In this document: positions 9,701-18,290 of the stretch, piece after piece
How positions within the stretch are numbered: position 1 is the stretch's first letter
Layout of the letters: every line of letters begins with the position of its first letter
Assembly: GCA_963785585.1 (NCBI GenBank)
Contig: CAWAVW010000001.1
Location: 62,001-126,000, forward strand
Length of the DNA stretch: 64,000 nucleotides
DNA from: Palsa-295 sp963785585
GTDB taxonomy: Bacteria > Acidobacteriota > Terriglobia > Acidiferrales > UBA7541
Direction: 5' to 3'
The notes under the pieces: generated by a model
Database searches by the model: none
What the model saw: the letters and a program-made list of their open reading frames with translations, nothing else
What the model was told of the DNA's origin: nothing
Program-made: the position numbers and the translations under genes

Positions 9701-10484
9701 GACGATCGCAACCGTCCTGGCCAACTCCTTTACCAACTCGAGTTGTTCGAATGGAATTATCTCCGCCCTCACCGTAAGCGGCTATTCACCCTTGGGTTCC
9801 TACTCCGCGACCGTAACTCTTATTTTTCAAAACGGCGCTACCGTCACATTCAAGGGCGCTGCTTCTTCGAATGCGAATCAGTTCTCCGGAACATTCACAT
9901 CGACGGGTGCATGCATGGCAGGCGATTCCGGATCCTTCACCGCGACGCTGTTTCAACCGGCCGCCGGAACCTTTGCAGGGTCGTTCGAATCGTCGAACGG
10001 AGCCCCGGCCTCGAACGTACAACTCGCGCTCCAGACCAATTCGGACTTTACCGTTGCGGGCAGCATCGCACCCGTACCGGGCGCTTCGGTGTGTTTTTCG
10101 TCTATGACCATCGCAACGCCGCTCGCGAATTCCTACGGCGCCAGCATGGCCAGTGGCGATATCGTCCTGGCCTACGCTTCCGATGGCACGGGAAACGTCG
10201 TCGCTTTTATTATGAGTAACACGGACGCAAACGGCGCGCCCCTTGCGAACGGCGGATTGTACGTCACGTACATGGGACTGGCCGGGGCCTGCAACGGAAT
10301 TTCCGGCACCGACGTTCCCTTCAGAAAAATTCCAACGTACCGGCACGGCCTATCGCCCATTGCTCCGTGGCAACCGAAGCACGGCCCGCTCCGCCCGTGG
10401 CAATTTCGAAATCCGTGGCTTCGAACATTTTCCGGCACGAACCGCAGCCATCAATCCTTCGGACGATTTGACCCGAGGAACTAG
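6726..10484 (+). CDS. Large secreted beta-propeller protein with chitobiase-like and L-type lectin domains
   Basis: 1252 residues from ATG 6726, which begins a normal Sec signal peptide ending near TSAQT; ATG 6654 would add 24 residues. An N-terminal quinoprotein-like propeller (about 30-535) has repeated strands such as YAFDADTGGAPLW and GNLYAVNRD. Two chitobiase/beta-hexosaminidase C-terminal-type repeats follow (about 540-616 and 621-701), each with YYTxDGSTP. Then comes a legume/L-type lectin-like domain (about 706-921, with DGITFTIQN and VAVKFDLYSN) and an unassigned beta-rich domain. The last 50 residues are Pro/Arg-rich and unlike the rest, so a frameshift near 10330 or a random extension is possible. 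Probably a carbohydrate-binding exoprotein; catalytic activity not supported. Confidence 0.75.
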   Translation: MRAAKTISMALAVLFAGGAATLATSAQTSILTHHYDNARTGQNTSEKILTPTNVLSTTFGKLFALPVDGYVYAQPLYMPALSIPGNGTHNVVFVATEHDSLYAFDADTGGAPLWHVSFLINGATTLSPSDVGNTQDIHPEIGITGTPAIDPVTNTLYVVVNTKENGNLIDRLHAIDITTGDEKFGGPVVMTASVPGTAPDSSGGKVPFNVQWENQRPGLLLSNGYVFVGFASHGDNGPWHGWVLGYNATTLAQTGAWNTSPNGRGNGIWGSGSGIAADAFGNAYVSTGNGDDTVTVPAPAPSTTIDYGDSIVRISLANGVPVPTDYFTPYNQGSLDNADTDLGSGGVLVLPDQMGTYPHILVEAGKQGNLYAVNRDKMTRDGSHYCNGCSSDPEIIQTVSGVGGLWSMPAYWNGNIYVWGNGQPLKAYAITNGFVSSNPTSQSGETSGFPGSTPAISSNGTSDGIVWAVESDYYNSNGPAILRAYDATNVSRLLYASNLTSGRDTLGPAVKFVVPVVTNGKVYVGTQGEVDVFGLLNGESNAAAPVMTPASGSYGLSVQVSMSSSTPNSSIYYTTDGSTPSTGSTRYTGPITLTVTTTLNAIATANDFIQSAVTSNVYTISSQTSPPALSPSPGTYAAAQSVSLTDSTTNAVIYYTLDGSTPTHNSAKYSGPITVSSSETISAIASAPSLNDSPVVVGAYTINTGASSTINFGLGFSNLGCMQINGSTDLDDSRLQLTNGQGNEAGSAFCTQLVDVRAFTTDFTFQLSDAQADGITFTIQNSSAGAKALGPPGGSLGYGAPSVGGTPGIGNSVAVKFDLYSNNGEGDDSTGLYTDGAAPMTPALDMTSSGVDLHSGDTMAVHMTYNGTTLSMTITDAVVNATYSASWQINIPATVGNDFAYVGFTGGTGGLAASQKIESWTWASTAPPIPQQWTIVTTNESAPNAAPLTDANGNPYPCSGQSPDNSGDSNPNCYNPLVITTDWTATPTPTGATIATVLANSFTNSSCSNGIISALTVSGYSPLGSYSATVTLIFQNGATVTFKGAASSNANQFSGTFTSTGACMAGDSGSFTATLFQPAAGTFAGSFESSNGAPASNVQLALQTNSDFTVAGSIAPVPGASVCFSSMTIATPLANSYGASMASGDIVLAYASDGTGNVVAFIMSNTDANGAPLANGGLYVTYMGLAGACNGISGTDVPFRKIPTYRHGLSPIAPWQPKHGPLRPWQFRNPWLRTFSGTNRSHQSFGRFDPRN

Positions 10485-10605
10485 GGAAAGAGACCGGCGC
10501 CAGCTTTTTCGGGCCTGGCACGGGGTCAACACCACGGTTTCGCAACGCCCTTCGATTCTTCGCCGCAATTCCGGCAATCCAATATAAACTCTGTCGTCGC
10601 CCCCG

Positions 10606-10682
<77 letters not shown>

Positions 10683-10790
10683 ACTCGACATCGCCCGAAT
10701 CGCCGGTATTACGCAACGATTACATTCGCCATGCCATCCGGCTGTTAGTCTCACGGCGTAATACCCAAGAGAAAGGATCTGCGCAACGCC

Positions 10791-11669
10791 ATGCCGATGG
10801 GACTACCCAGCCTGAAGAAGATGCAAGCGATGAATCAGGGCATCAACTGGTTCACCGCCACCATCATGATCCTGTTTCATATCGGCGCAATCGCCGCGCT
10901 CTTCTTTTTCACTTGGAAAGCTCTCGCCGTTTCGATTTTTCTTTGGTGGGTCTCCATGAGTCTCGGTATCGGCATGGGCTATCATCGCTTGCTGGTTCAC
11001 CGTGGCTACAAAACTCCCAAGTGGGTGGAATACTTCCTCACGATCTGCGCCACTCTCACACTCGAAGGCGGTCCGATCTTTTGGGTGGCCACGCATCGCA
11101 TGCACCACAAATATGCCGACCAGGAAGGCGACCCTCACTCCCCCGTTGATGGCACTTGGTGGTCGCACATGGGGTGGATCGTGATGGGCGAATCGTTGCA
11201 TCACGATACGACCACCCTTGCCCGGTTCGTGCCCGATCTCGCGAAAGACAAGTTCCACGTTTGGATCACCAAGTACAATTACATCCCGGTCGTCATTCTC
11301 GGTGCTGTCCTTCTCCTCGCCGGCGGCCTGCCCTTCCTCCTCTGGGGAATTTTTCTTCGCACCGTCTTCGGGCTGCACGCAACATGGCTGGTAAATTCCG
11401 CCACACACTCCTGGGGTTCGCGTCGCTTCGTTACGCGCGATCATTCGACCAACAGTTGGTGGGTGGCCATCCTCACCTGGGGGGAAGGCTGGCACAACAA
11501 TCACCACGCGCACCCAGTCTCGGCTCGCCACGGTTTGAAATGGTACGAAGTGGACTTTAACTGGTACGGTATCTGGGCCCTTAGCAAGCTGGGCTTGGCG
11601 CGGAATGTCCAGGTCGCTACCTTGCAAGCGCCCGCCGTCGCGCCCGTTTTGGAACCTATCCCGCAGTAA
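10791..11669 (+). CDS. Membrane fatty-acid (acyl-CoA delta-9 type) desaturase
   Basis: 292 residues with the three histidine boxes of the membrane desaturase family: HRLLVH (about residue 65), HRMHH (about 103) and HNNHH (about 240), which hold the di-iron centre. Hydrophobic hairpins lie before the first box and between the second and third. GYHRLLVHRG and WWVAILTWGEGWHNNHHAHP-like surroundings are typical of the stearoyl-CoA desaturase branch. It inserts a cis double bond into acyl chains to adjust membrane fluidity. AAAGGA lies about 12 bases before ATG 10791; an ATG two codons on is an alternative. Redox partner not visible nearby. Confidence 0.9.
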   Translation: MPMGLPSLKKMQAMNQGINWFTATIMILFHIGAIAALFFFTWKALAVSIFLWWVSMSLGIGMGYHRLLVHRGYKTPKWVEYFLTICATLTLEGGPIFWVATHRMHHKYADQEGDPHSPVDGTWWSHMGWIVMGESLHHDTTTLARFVPDLAKDKFHVWITKYNYIPVVILGAVLLLAGGLPFLLWGIFLRTVFGLHATWLVNSATHSWGSRRFVTRDHSTNSWWVAILTWGEGWHNNHHAHPVSARHGLKWYEVDFNWYGIWALSKLGLARNVQVATLQAPAVAPVLEPIPQ

Positions 11670-11758
11670 ATCAACCACTTCCCTTCGCCCGCGCAGAAAG
11701 CGACAAATTGGCCGCACGCACGGGCTTCACCGGGTTCCGGATGGCCACCTCGTGGCGC

Positions 11759-11764
11759 TATAAT
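11759..11764 (+). promoter_or_regulatory. Candidate -10 element for pckG
   Basis: Perfect TATAAT, 15 bases before the pckG ATG, with only a weak -35 (TTCCGG near 11735). If used, the leader would be about 9 nt, explaining why no ribosome-binding site is seen before the gene. Confidence 0.4.
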
Positions 11765-11779
11765 CGAGTCCAGACTTCT

Positions 11780-13651
11780 ATGACTACCACACCTGTCGCA
11801 AGCCCGAAATCCTCCAAGCAATCTGCTGCAAAAGGCTATCAGAGCTCCGTGCCGCTCAGTAAAAACGAGCATCTGCTTCGCTGGGTGGGAAAGATCGCCG
11901 AACTGACCACGCCGGCCGATATCCATTGGGTGGACGGTTCGCAGGCGGAATACGATTCGCTCTGCGCGGATATGGTGCGCTCCGGAACCTTCATCAAGTT
12001 GAACGAGGACTTGTGGCCCGGGTGTTTCTACGCGCGTTCGGACGCTTCCGACGTGGCGCGCGTCGAAGATCGCACATTTATTTGCTCGCTCTCGAAAGAC
12101 AGCGCCGGTCCCACGAACAACTGGATGAACCCGTACGAGATGCGCAAAAAGTTGCGCTCCCTCTTCAAGGGCTGCATGCGAGGGCGGACCATGTACGTCC
12201 TGCCATTCAGCATGGGTCCGGTCGGCGGCGGCATGTCGCGCGTCGGCGTGCAACTCACCGACTCTCCCTACGTGGTCGTGAACATGCGGATCATGGCCCG
12301 CATCGGTCTGCCCGTTTTCCGCGAAATTGATAAAGGTCCCGAAGTCCGCGTCGTTCCGTGCGTCCATTCCGTCGGCGCTCCGCTCGAACCGTCGCAGAAA
12401 GACGTTCCGTGGCCATGCAACTCCGAAAAGTACATCGTCCACTTTCCGGAGACCCGCGAGATTTGGTCGTTTGGTTCCGGATACGGCGGCAACGCGCTCG
12501 TCGGCAAAAAATGCTTTGCGCTGCGCATCGCCTCCAACATCGCGCGTGACGAAGGCTGGATGGCCGAGCACATGCTCATCGTCGGCGTCGAGGATCCGAA
12601 AGGCCAGAAAACCTACGTGGCCGCTGCATTTCCGAGTGCCTGCGGAAAAACCAATTTTGCCATGTTGATTCCTCCCGCCGGCTTTCAAGGCTGGAAAGTC
12701 TGGACCGTCGGCGACGACATCGCATGGATCCGCCCCGATGAAAAAGGCCAGTTGCGCGCCATTAATCCCGAGGCTGGATTCTTTGGCGTCGCCCCGGGAA
12801 CATCGGAAAAAACCAATCCAAACGCCATGGCCGCGCTTTCGCGCAACACGATTTTCACCAACGTCGCTCTCACTCCCGAGGGCGGCGTCTGGTGGGAAGG
12901 CATGACCGACACCCCGCCACCCAGCTGTACCGACTGGCAGGGCAAACCGTGGACTCCGCAAATCGCCAAAGACACCGGCGCGAAGGCCGCTCATCCCAAC
13001 GCTCGATTCACAGCGCCCGCTTCGCAATGCCCCACCATCGACCCCGCGTGGGAAGATCCCGCCGGCGTTCCCATCAGTGCCATTATTTTCGGCGGACGCC
13101 GCGCCAGCACCATCCCCCTGGTCTATCAAGCCTTCAACTGGAGCGCGGGCGTGTACGCCGGTGCGACCATGGGCTCCGAAATGACGGCCGCGGCCGCGGG
13201 AACCATCGGCAAAGTCCGCCGCGATCCGATGGCCATGCTGCCCTTCTGCGGCTACAACATGGGCGACTATTTCCGCCACTGGATCAAGATGCAGCGCTCG
13301 CTGAAAATCACCCCTCGCATCTTCCACGTAAACTGGTTCCGCAAAGACGCCGAGGGAAATTTCATCTGGCCGGGATTCCGCGAAAATATGCGCGTGCTGA
13401 AATGGATCGTCGATCGCGCGCATGGCCGCGCCCTCAGCCATGAAACCGCCATCGGCTGGATGCCTCGCTACGAAGACATGGAATGGAAAGGGCTCGATTT
13501 CCCAAAGGAAAAGTTCGAGGCGCTGCAAGCATTCGATGCCCAGGCCTGGCGCCGCGAAGTGATCGACCACGAGGAACTCTTCATCGATCTGCACGATCAT
13601 CTGCCGTCGGAAATGATCTATGAACGAGAACTTCTGATCTGCAGAATCTAA
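11780..13651 (+). CDS. pckG: Phosphoenolpyruvate carboxykinase (GTP)
   Basis: 623 residues, normal for the GTP-dependent family, from ATG 11780; the frame extends upstream but without conservation. Diagnostic motifs: the P-loop (kinase 1a) FPSACGKTNFAM with the reactive cysteine, kinase 2 VGDDIAWI, the substrate-binding SMGPVGG and the C-terminal NWFRKD. It converts oxaloacetate and GTP to PEP, CO2 and GDP, the entry to gluconeogenesis. The window also carries eno, gpmI, pyk and sucA, though not in one operon. A TATAAT sits just upstream, suggesting its own promoter. Confidence 0.96.
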   Translation: MTTTPVASPKSSKQSAAKGYQSSVPLSKNEHLLRWVGKIAELTTPADIHWVDGSQAEYDSLCADMVRSGTFIKLNEDLWPGCFYARSDASDVARVEDRTFICSLSKDSAGPTNNWMNPYEMRKKLRSLFKGCMRGRTMYVLPFSMGPVGGGMSRVGVQLTDSPYVVVNMRIMARIGLPVFREIDKGPEVRVVPCVHSVGAPLEPSQKDVPWPCNSEKYIVHFPETREIWSFGSGYGGNALVGKKCFALRIASNIARDEGWMAEHMLIVGVEDPKGQKTYVAAAFPSACGKTNFAMLIPPAGFQGWKVWTVGDDIAWIRPDEKGQLRAINPEAGFFGVAPGTSEKTNPNAMAALSRNTIFTNVALTPEGGVWWEGMTDTPPPSCTDWQGKPWTPQIAKDTGAKAAHPNARFTAPASQCPTIDPAWEDPAGVPISAIIFGGRRASTIPLVYQAFNWSAGVYAGATMGSEMTAAAAGTIGKVRRDPMAMLPFCGYNMGDYFRHWIKMQRSLKITPRIFHVNWFRKDAEGNFIWPGFRENMRVLKWIVDRAHGRALSHETAIGWMPRYEDMEWKGLDFPKEKFEALQAFDAQAWRREVIDHEELFIDLHDHLPSEMIYERELLICRI

Positions 13652-13726
13652 ATTTCGCTGCGGCCGCGGCTGAATATCCGTTGACCGCTGCCGCAACGCA
13701 TCGTAGTCTGCCCGCGTCGAACTACC

Positions 13727-16342
13727 GTGCGCCGAAACTTCATCGATCCTTCCGCTCGTCCAATCGCTGCGTCAGCCAGACTCCTTTCGGCCGTTCTCGT
13801 GGCGTGCCTGGCTTCGAGCGCGACCATCGTTGTTCCCGGCGCGGTCGCGATTCCCGTGGTCGCGAATCCTCCTTCCGTCGGCTGGCTTCGCTATCTCCCG
13901 CTCCCTCCTGAAACCGCGAAGCGCTACGGGCAGCTTCCCGTTACCGTTGTGGCGCTGGGGAGCTCATCCATCCAGCAATCTGCGCAAGCCGAGGTCGTTC
14001 GAGGTCTCGGTGCCATGCTCGGCGGAGCCGTCCAATCGAAATCGATCCCGTCACAAGGTCCGGCCATCCTTCTCGGAACCGTTGCCGAAATCCCCATGGT
14101 CGTGCCTCAACTGAAAATGCCGCATTCCGTCCCGGAGGACGGGTTCTGGCTCACGTCAACGACAGTCACAGGATTTCCGGCGATCATCGTGGCGGGTTCT
14201 ACCGATCGCGGCGTTCTGTACGGTGCATTCGCACTGCTTCGCAAGATCGCTATGGGCGAGTCCCTCGACGCTCTCGACGAGTCGCAATCGCCCTACGCTC
14301 CGATCCGTTGGGTGAACGAATGGGACAACCTCGACGGCACCATCGAACGCGGCTACGGCGGCGCATCCATCTTTTTTGAAAATGGAAACGTTCGCTCCGA
14401 TCTTTCGCGTGCAGAAGAGTACGCTCGGCTGCTCGCCTCCGTTGGCATTAACGGCTGCGCCATCAACAACGTCAATGCCGACCCGAAAATCCTTTCTGCG
14501 GAATTCATTCCTCAGCTCGCGCGTATCGCCGGCACGTTTCGCCCTTACGGCGTAAAACTCGCGGTCTCGGTCAATTTCGCCAGTCCGAAATCGGTCGGCG
14601 GACTCGTCACTTTTGACCCGCTCGATCCTCGCGTCGTGGACTGGTGGGCCCGGAAGTCGAACGAAATTTATGCGGCCATTCCTGACTTTGGCGGATTCGT
14701 CTTGAAAGCCGACTCCGAGGATCGTCCCGGGCCCGCCACGTACCATCGAACTGCTGTGGAAGGCGCCAACGCGCTAGCCCGCGCGCTCAAACCGCACGGC
14801 GGATTTTTGTTCTACCGTGGATTCGTCTATGACCATCATCTCGACTGGCGAGATCCGAAAGCCGACCGTGCTACCGCCGCTTACAACAATTTTCACCCAT
14901 TCGATGGAGATTTCGACTCCAATGTCATCGTACAAATCAAGAACGGCCCTATCGACTTCCAGGTCCGCGAGCCGGTCTCGCCCCTGTTCGGCGCACTGAA
15001 AAAAACTAACCAAGCCATCGAGTTGCAAATCACCCAGGAATATCTCGGGCAAGGCCGCCATTTGGTTTACTTGCCGCCGATGTGGAAAGAGATTTTGGAC
15101 TTTGACATGCACGCAAACGGCGCCGGCACTCCGGTGAAAGCGATCGTCGCCGGAAAAGTCTTCCCCGGATCAACCGGCGGATTCGTTGGAGTGTCCAACG
15201 TCGGCATCGATCCGACATGGTTCGGCAGCTATCTTTCCGTCGCAAACCTTTATGCATTCGGCCGTCTAGCTTGGAATCCCGATCTGACCTCGCACCAAAT
15301 CGCCGACGAATGGACTCGCCTCACCTTCGGCAACGACGCCTCGGTTGTAAATACGATCGTCTCGATGCAAATGCATTCCTGGAAAATGTACGAGAATTAC
15401 ACCGGCCCGCTCGGCGCAGGCACCCTCACCGCGATCGCTGGCGATCACTACGGGCCGTCCGTCGAATCCTCCGAACGAAACGGATGGGGCCAATGGCATC
15501 GCGCCGACTCGAACGGAATCGGAATGGATCGCACCGTCGCCACCGGCACGGGATTCGTCGGCCAATACCAGCCGGCCGTCGCGCAAATCTACGAGTCGCT
15601 CGCCGAATGTCCGGACGAGCTTCTGCTCTTCTTCCATCACGTCCCCTACACCTACACGCAGCACTCCGGCAAAACCGTGATCCAACATATTTATGATTCG
15701 CACTACGACGGAGCCGCGATGGCCGAGGCCAACGTGGCGCGCTGGAAATCTCTGAACGGCCGCATCGATCCGCCGGTATATACGGCTGTGCTCGCGCGCC
15801 TGGAGTATCAGGCCGGAGCCGCGCAGGTCTGGCGCGACGCCATTTGCTCATGGTTTCTGAAAACTTCGGGAATTCCCGACGAACAACGTCGTGCCGGCCA
15901 TTTTCCCGGTCGCGTCGAGGCGGAATCGATGAAGCTCGATGGCTATCGTGCAATTGACGTCAACCCGTGGGAATCCGCGTCTGGTGGCAAAGCCGTGGAA
16001 TGTGCAAGAACGTCCGGCGCTTGTTCCGCGCAAACCGTCTTCGACGGAAAATCGGGAAAATACGACATCGACGTGGAATATTTCGATCAGAACGGCGGTG
16101 TGGCGAAATTCACGCTCTCGATTGACGGACGGACCGTGAGCGCCTGGCTCTCGGACGACAACCTGCCGGGAAACAAAATCGACGGCTCGTCGTCCGTTCG
16201 TCATCGACTCGCCGGTGTGTCGCTAAAGCCCGGCGACACGATCCGCATCGAAGGAACTCCCGCCGGCAGCGACAAAGCTGCGCTCGATTACATCGAGTTT
16301 CGTCCCTCGACGAGCGAAACTGTAGGGAAACCGGCAGATTGA
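13727..16342 (+). CDS. Secreted GH67 alpha-glucuronidase with C-terminal carbohydrate-binding-like domain
   Basis: 871 residues from a GTG at 13727. N-terminal signal sequence, then the alpha-glucuronidase N-domain and a GH67 TIM barrel: IRWVNEWDNLDG, LKADSEDRPGP (carries the catalytic acid Glu) and NVIVQIKNGPIDFQVREP (carries the water-activating Asp/Glu pair). These enzymes remove (4-O-methyl)-glucuronic acid from xylo-oligosaccharide ends. After the usual GH67 C-domain the last 140 residues (from VEAESMKLDGY) form a CBM6/35-like beta-sandwich with WESASGGKAVEC and ALDYIEFRP. The gene ends 4 bp from the convergent SMP-30 gene. Released uronate could feed the neighbouring exported oxidation block, but that link is inference. 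Confidence 0.9.
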   Translation: MRRNFIDPSARPIAASARLLSAVLVACLASSATIVVPGAVAIPVVANPPSVGWLRYLPLPPETAKRYGQLPVTVVALGSSSIQQSAQAEVVRGLGAMLGGAVQSKSIPSQGPAILLGTVAEIPMVVPQLKMPHSVPEDGFWLTSTTVTGFPAIIVAGSTDRGVLYGAFALLRKIAMGESLDALDESQSPYAPIRWVNEWDNLDGTIERGYGGASIFFENGNVRSDLSRAEEYARLLASVGINGCAINNVNADPKILSAEFIPQLARIAGTFRPYGVKLAVSVNFASPKSVGGLVTFDPLDPRVVDWWARKSNEIYAAIPDFGGFVLKADSEDRPGPATYHRTAVEGANALARALKPHGGFLFYRGFVYDHHLDWRDPKADRATAAYNNFHPFDGDFDSNVIVQIKNGPIDFQVREPVSPLFGALKKTNQAIELQITQEYLGQGRHLVYLPPMWKEILDFDMHANGAGTPVKAIVAGKVFPGSTGGFVGVSNVGIDPTWFGSYLSVANLYAFGRLAWNPDLTSHQIADEWTRLTFGNDASVVNTIVSMQMHSWKMYENYTGPLGAGTLTAIAGDHYGPSVESSERNGWGQWHRADSNGIGMDRTVATGTGFVGQYQPAVAQIYESLAECPDELLLFFHHVPYTYTQHSGKTVIQHIYDSHYDGAAMAEANVARWKSLNGRIDPPVYTAVLARLEYQAGAAQVWRDAICSWFLKTSGIPDEQRRAGHFPGRVEAESMKLDGYRAIDVNPWESASGGKAVECARTSGACSAQTVFDGKSGKYDIDVEYFDQNGGVAKFTLSIDGRTVSAWLSDDNLPGNKIDGSSSVRHRLAGVSLKPGDTIRIEGTPAGSDKAALDYIEFRPSTSETVGKPAD

Positions 16343-16346
16343 AAAT

Positions 16347-17333
16347 CTACTTCGAGAGGTACGGCACGAATCCGTGCGTGTTGGTTCGCAGCTTATATAG
16401 AGACGTTGTCGCCGTAATGTACAGCGTTCCATAATCCGCGTCGCCCCACGCCAGATTTGCGGGCTGCTCCGGCATTACGATCGTGCCGATGTGTTTTCCC
16501 TCCGGCGTCCACACCCAGATTCCCTGGGGCCCGGTCACGAAAATGTTTCCGTGCTGGTCGAGTTTCATTCCGTCTGGCACGCCGTCGTCTTTCGCGCCCA
16601 ATTCCGATCCAAATACTTTCCCGTTCGCGAGCGACATATCCGCTGCCACGTCGTACACGTGAATATTTTTCTGCTCGTCGTCGTCCACGTAGAATTTCTT
16701 GCCGTCGGGCGAGAATCCCAGGCCATTCGGCTGCGGCAGTTCTTTCGTCAGCAATTTCAATCCGCCCTTCGCGTCCAGCCGGTATACGCCTTCAAATCCC
16801 AACTCCGACTTTTCGCCTTCCACGAAATCCAGCGTGGGATCGGTAAAATACGCAGCCCCGTCCGGGCCGATGATCACGTCATTCGGGGTATTCAGCCTCT
16901 TGCCTTCAAAGTGATCGGCAAGAATCTTGTACTTTCCGTCGCGCGTCACTTCCAGTATCGCGCGCAACTCGCTCGCGCAATCCAGCAACCGCCCCTGGCG
17001 ATCGAATGTGTTCCCGTCGGGATCTCCGAGCGAAATCAGCTCCTCTTTATGCCCATCCGGATATGCGCGGAAAATTTTGTTCAGCGTTTCGTCGCTCACG
17101 AACACAAATCCAGACGGGTCCCAGACCGGCCCCTCCGTGAATCCGAATCCGGTCGCGACCGTCGATAGCTTCGCGTCCTTCGCAATCAGATTCCAGAAAT
17201 CCGGCGATTCCGCCCGCAGCGCGAATTCACGTGGCGGCTTCGTTGATTGTGATCCAGCGCGGCGCGCCGCAACGAACACGCATACTGTGAACGCGATCCC
17301 CGCCGCAATTCTCAACCATCGCCCGCTCATCAT
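16347..17333 (-). CDS. Exported SMP-30/gluconolactonase-family lactonase
   Basis: 328 residues from ATG 17333, which overlaps the TGA of the cytochrome gene (ATGA) and has GAGGACGA just before it. A signal peptide (MMSGRWLRIAAGIAF, cleavage near AGSQS) precedes a six-bladed SMP-30 propeller. The expected metal-site motifs are visible: TEGPVWDPSG (Glu ligand), NTPNDVIIGPDG (Asn), PNGLGFSPDG and VPDGMKLDQHG (Asp). The family hydrolyses aldonolactones to aldonic acids. Being exported and cotranscribed with a cytochrome c, opposite a PQQ dehydrogenase, it would open the lactone that sugar oxidation yields in the periplasm. Substrate not determined. Confidence 0.85.
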   Translation of the reverse strand: MMSGRWLRIAAGIAFTVCVFVAARRAGSQSTKPPREFALRAESPDFWNLIAKDAKLSTVATGFGFTEGPVWDPSGFVFVSDETLNKIFRAYPDGHKEELISLGDPDGNTFDRQGRLLDCASELRAILEVTRDGKYKILADHFEGKRLNTPNDVIIGPDGAAYFTDPTLDFVEGEKSELGFEGVYRLDAKGGLKLLTKELPQPNGLGFSPDGKKFYVDDDEQKNIHVYDVAADMSLANGKVFGSELGAKDDGVPDGMKLDQHGNIFVTGPQGIWVWTPEGKHIGTIVMPEQPANLAWGDADYGTLYITATTSLYKLRTNTHGFVPYLSK

Positions 17334-18214
17334 TCGTCCTCGTCTTCCCATGCTTTTCGTTCGCCGCTATGCTTTTGCGATTCGTGCGCGCGGCTCGCAG
17401 CCATTAAATAGCTCACCACATCGTTCACCTCACCCGCCGACAACTTCGCGCCGTAGTCCATCGGCATCAGCGATTGCTTTTGGTACTCAACACGATCGAT
17501 TTCGCCGCGGTCAAAAAGATGGAATGCGCCATCGGTCGTCTCGAGCTGCAGTGAAAAATTGTCCTCATTGCGGAGGATGCCCAAATACCTTCGCCCGTCG
17601 CGCGTGAAAACAATCGCCGTCTTGGCTCTTGGATCGGGCTCCTTCGCGGGATGAATGATTGCTTCGCGAATCTCATTCGCCGCCCGTGTGCGCGCGAAGT
17701 CCGTCAAATCCTGTCCGATAAATCCGCCGTTCCCCGCCACCATATGGCAGCTCGAACACTCCGCCTTGCCAAAAAAGAGCGCCTCGCCGGATTTCGGATC
17801 GCCCGGCAGAGCGCCTTCGTGTTGATTGCCCTGTAGCGTCCTCAAATGGCGAACGACCGCGCCAATCTTCGCCGCGTCCAGGGTCCGCCCCAGCGCCGGC
17901 ATCGCCATGTTCGGCGATCCGTTGCGCACAATCCGTGAAATCTCCTCATCCGTCAGCGCCGCAACCTCCGGATTCGTCGCGATGTTCGGCCCCCGCTCGC
18001 CCCCGCGCCCGTCCAGCCCGTGGCAGCCCGCGCAATTCCCTTCCCAGACGTGTTTGCCCAAAATTGCCGCGGCGGCGCTCGAACCAGTCGTCGAGGCCTG
18101 GGGGTTTTTCGTTGCTGCTGTGGAGCCGCTGGCCAGCGAAATGCCCAACATGCAAAGCGCCCCCGCAGCGCCGAGGACGATTTGCCCACGCCAAAAAAAA
18201 GGGCCCTTTTTCAT
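17330..18214 (-). CDS. Exported di-haem cytochrome c with a C-terminal haem-binding domain of the planctomycete type
   Basis: 294 residues. Signal peptide, then a class I cytochrome c domain (haem motif CAGCH near residue 62, axial Met in MAMPALG) and a second domain with CSSCH (near 156) followed by a region resembling the putative haem-binding domain common in planctomycetes and acidobacteria (TRAANEIREAIIHP, YLGILRNEDNFS). It likely takes electrons from the PQQ dehydrogenase encoded across the divergent block. The ATG at 18214 lies in the loop of a terminator-like hairpin, so initiation may be regulated or the true start may be lower. The gene is downstream of the TonB receptor and overlaps the lactonase gene by 4 bp. 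Confidence 0.85.
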   Translation of the reverse strand: MKKGPFFWRGQIVLGAAGALCMLGISLASGSTAATKNPQASTTGSSAAAAILGKHVWEGNCAGCHGLDGRGGERGPNIATNPEVAALTDEEISRIVRNGSPNMAMPALGRTLDAAKIGAVVRHLRTLQGNQHEGALPGDPKSGEALFFGKAECSSCHMVAGNGGFIGQDLTDFARTRAANEIREAIIHPAKEPDPRAKTAIVFTRDGRRYLGILRNEDNFSLQLETTDGAFHLFDRGEIDRVEYQKQSLMPMDYGAKLSAGEVNDVVSYLMAASRAHESQKHSGERKAWEDEDE

Positions 18215-18232
18215 GTCGCTGAAAAAGAGCCC
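18193..18232 (-). terminator. Terminator-like hairpin that contains the cytochrome c start codon
   Basis: On the minus strand GGGCTCTTTTTC, an 8-nt loop holding most of the ATG, and GAAAAAGGGCCC form an 11-of-12 bp stem followed by eight Ts. It lies after the TonB receptor stop (18291) and would end most receptor transcripts. The coding start of the cytochrome gene is embedded in it, so read-through and initiation compete with the fold. Confidence 0.7.
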
Positions 18233-18290
18233 CCTTGTCTCTTTGATTGGCTAAGCGTGCGGCGTTGCATTCAGCCAAAGACCGATTGTT

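Noticed and set aside
11501..13696. Long open frame (over 700 codons) antisense to pckG
   Set aside because: Pure shadow of a GC-rich coding gene: no family motif, odd His/Arg-rich composition, no start site.
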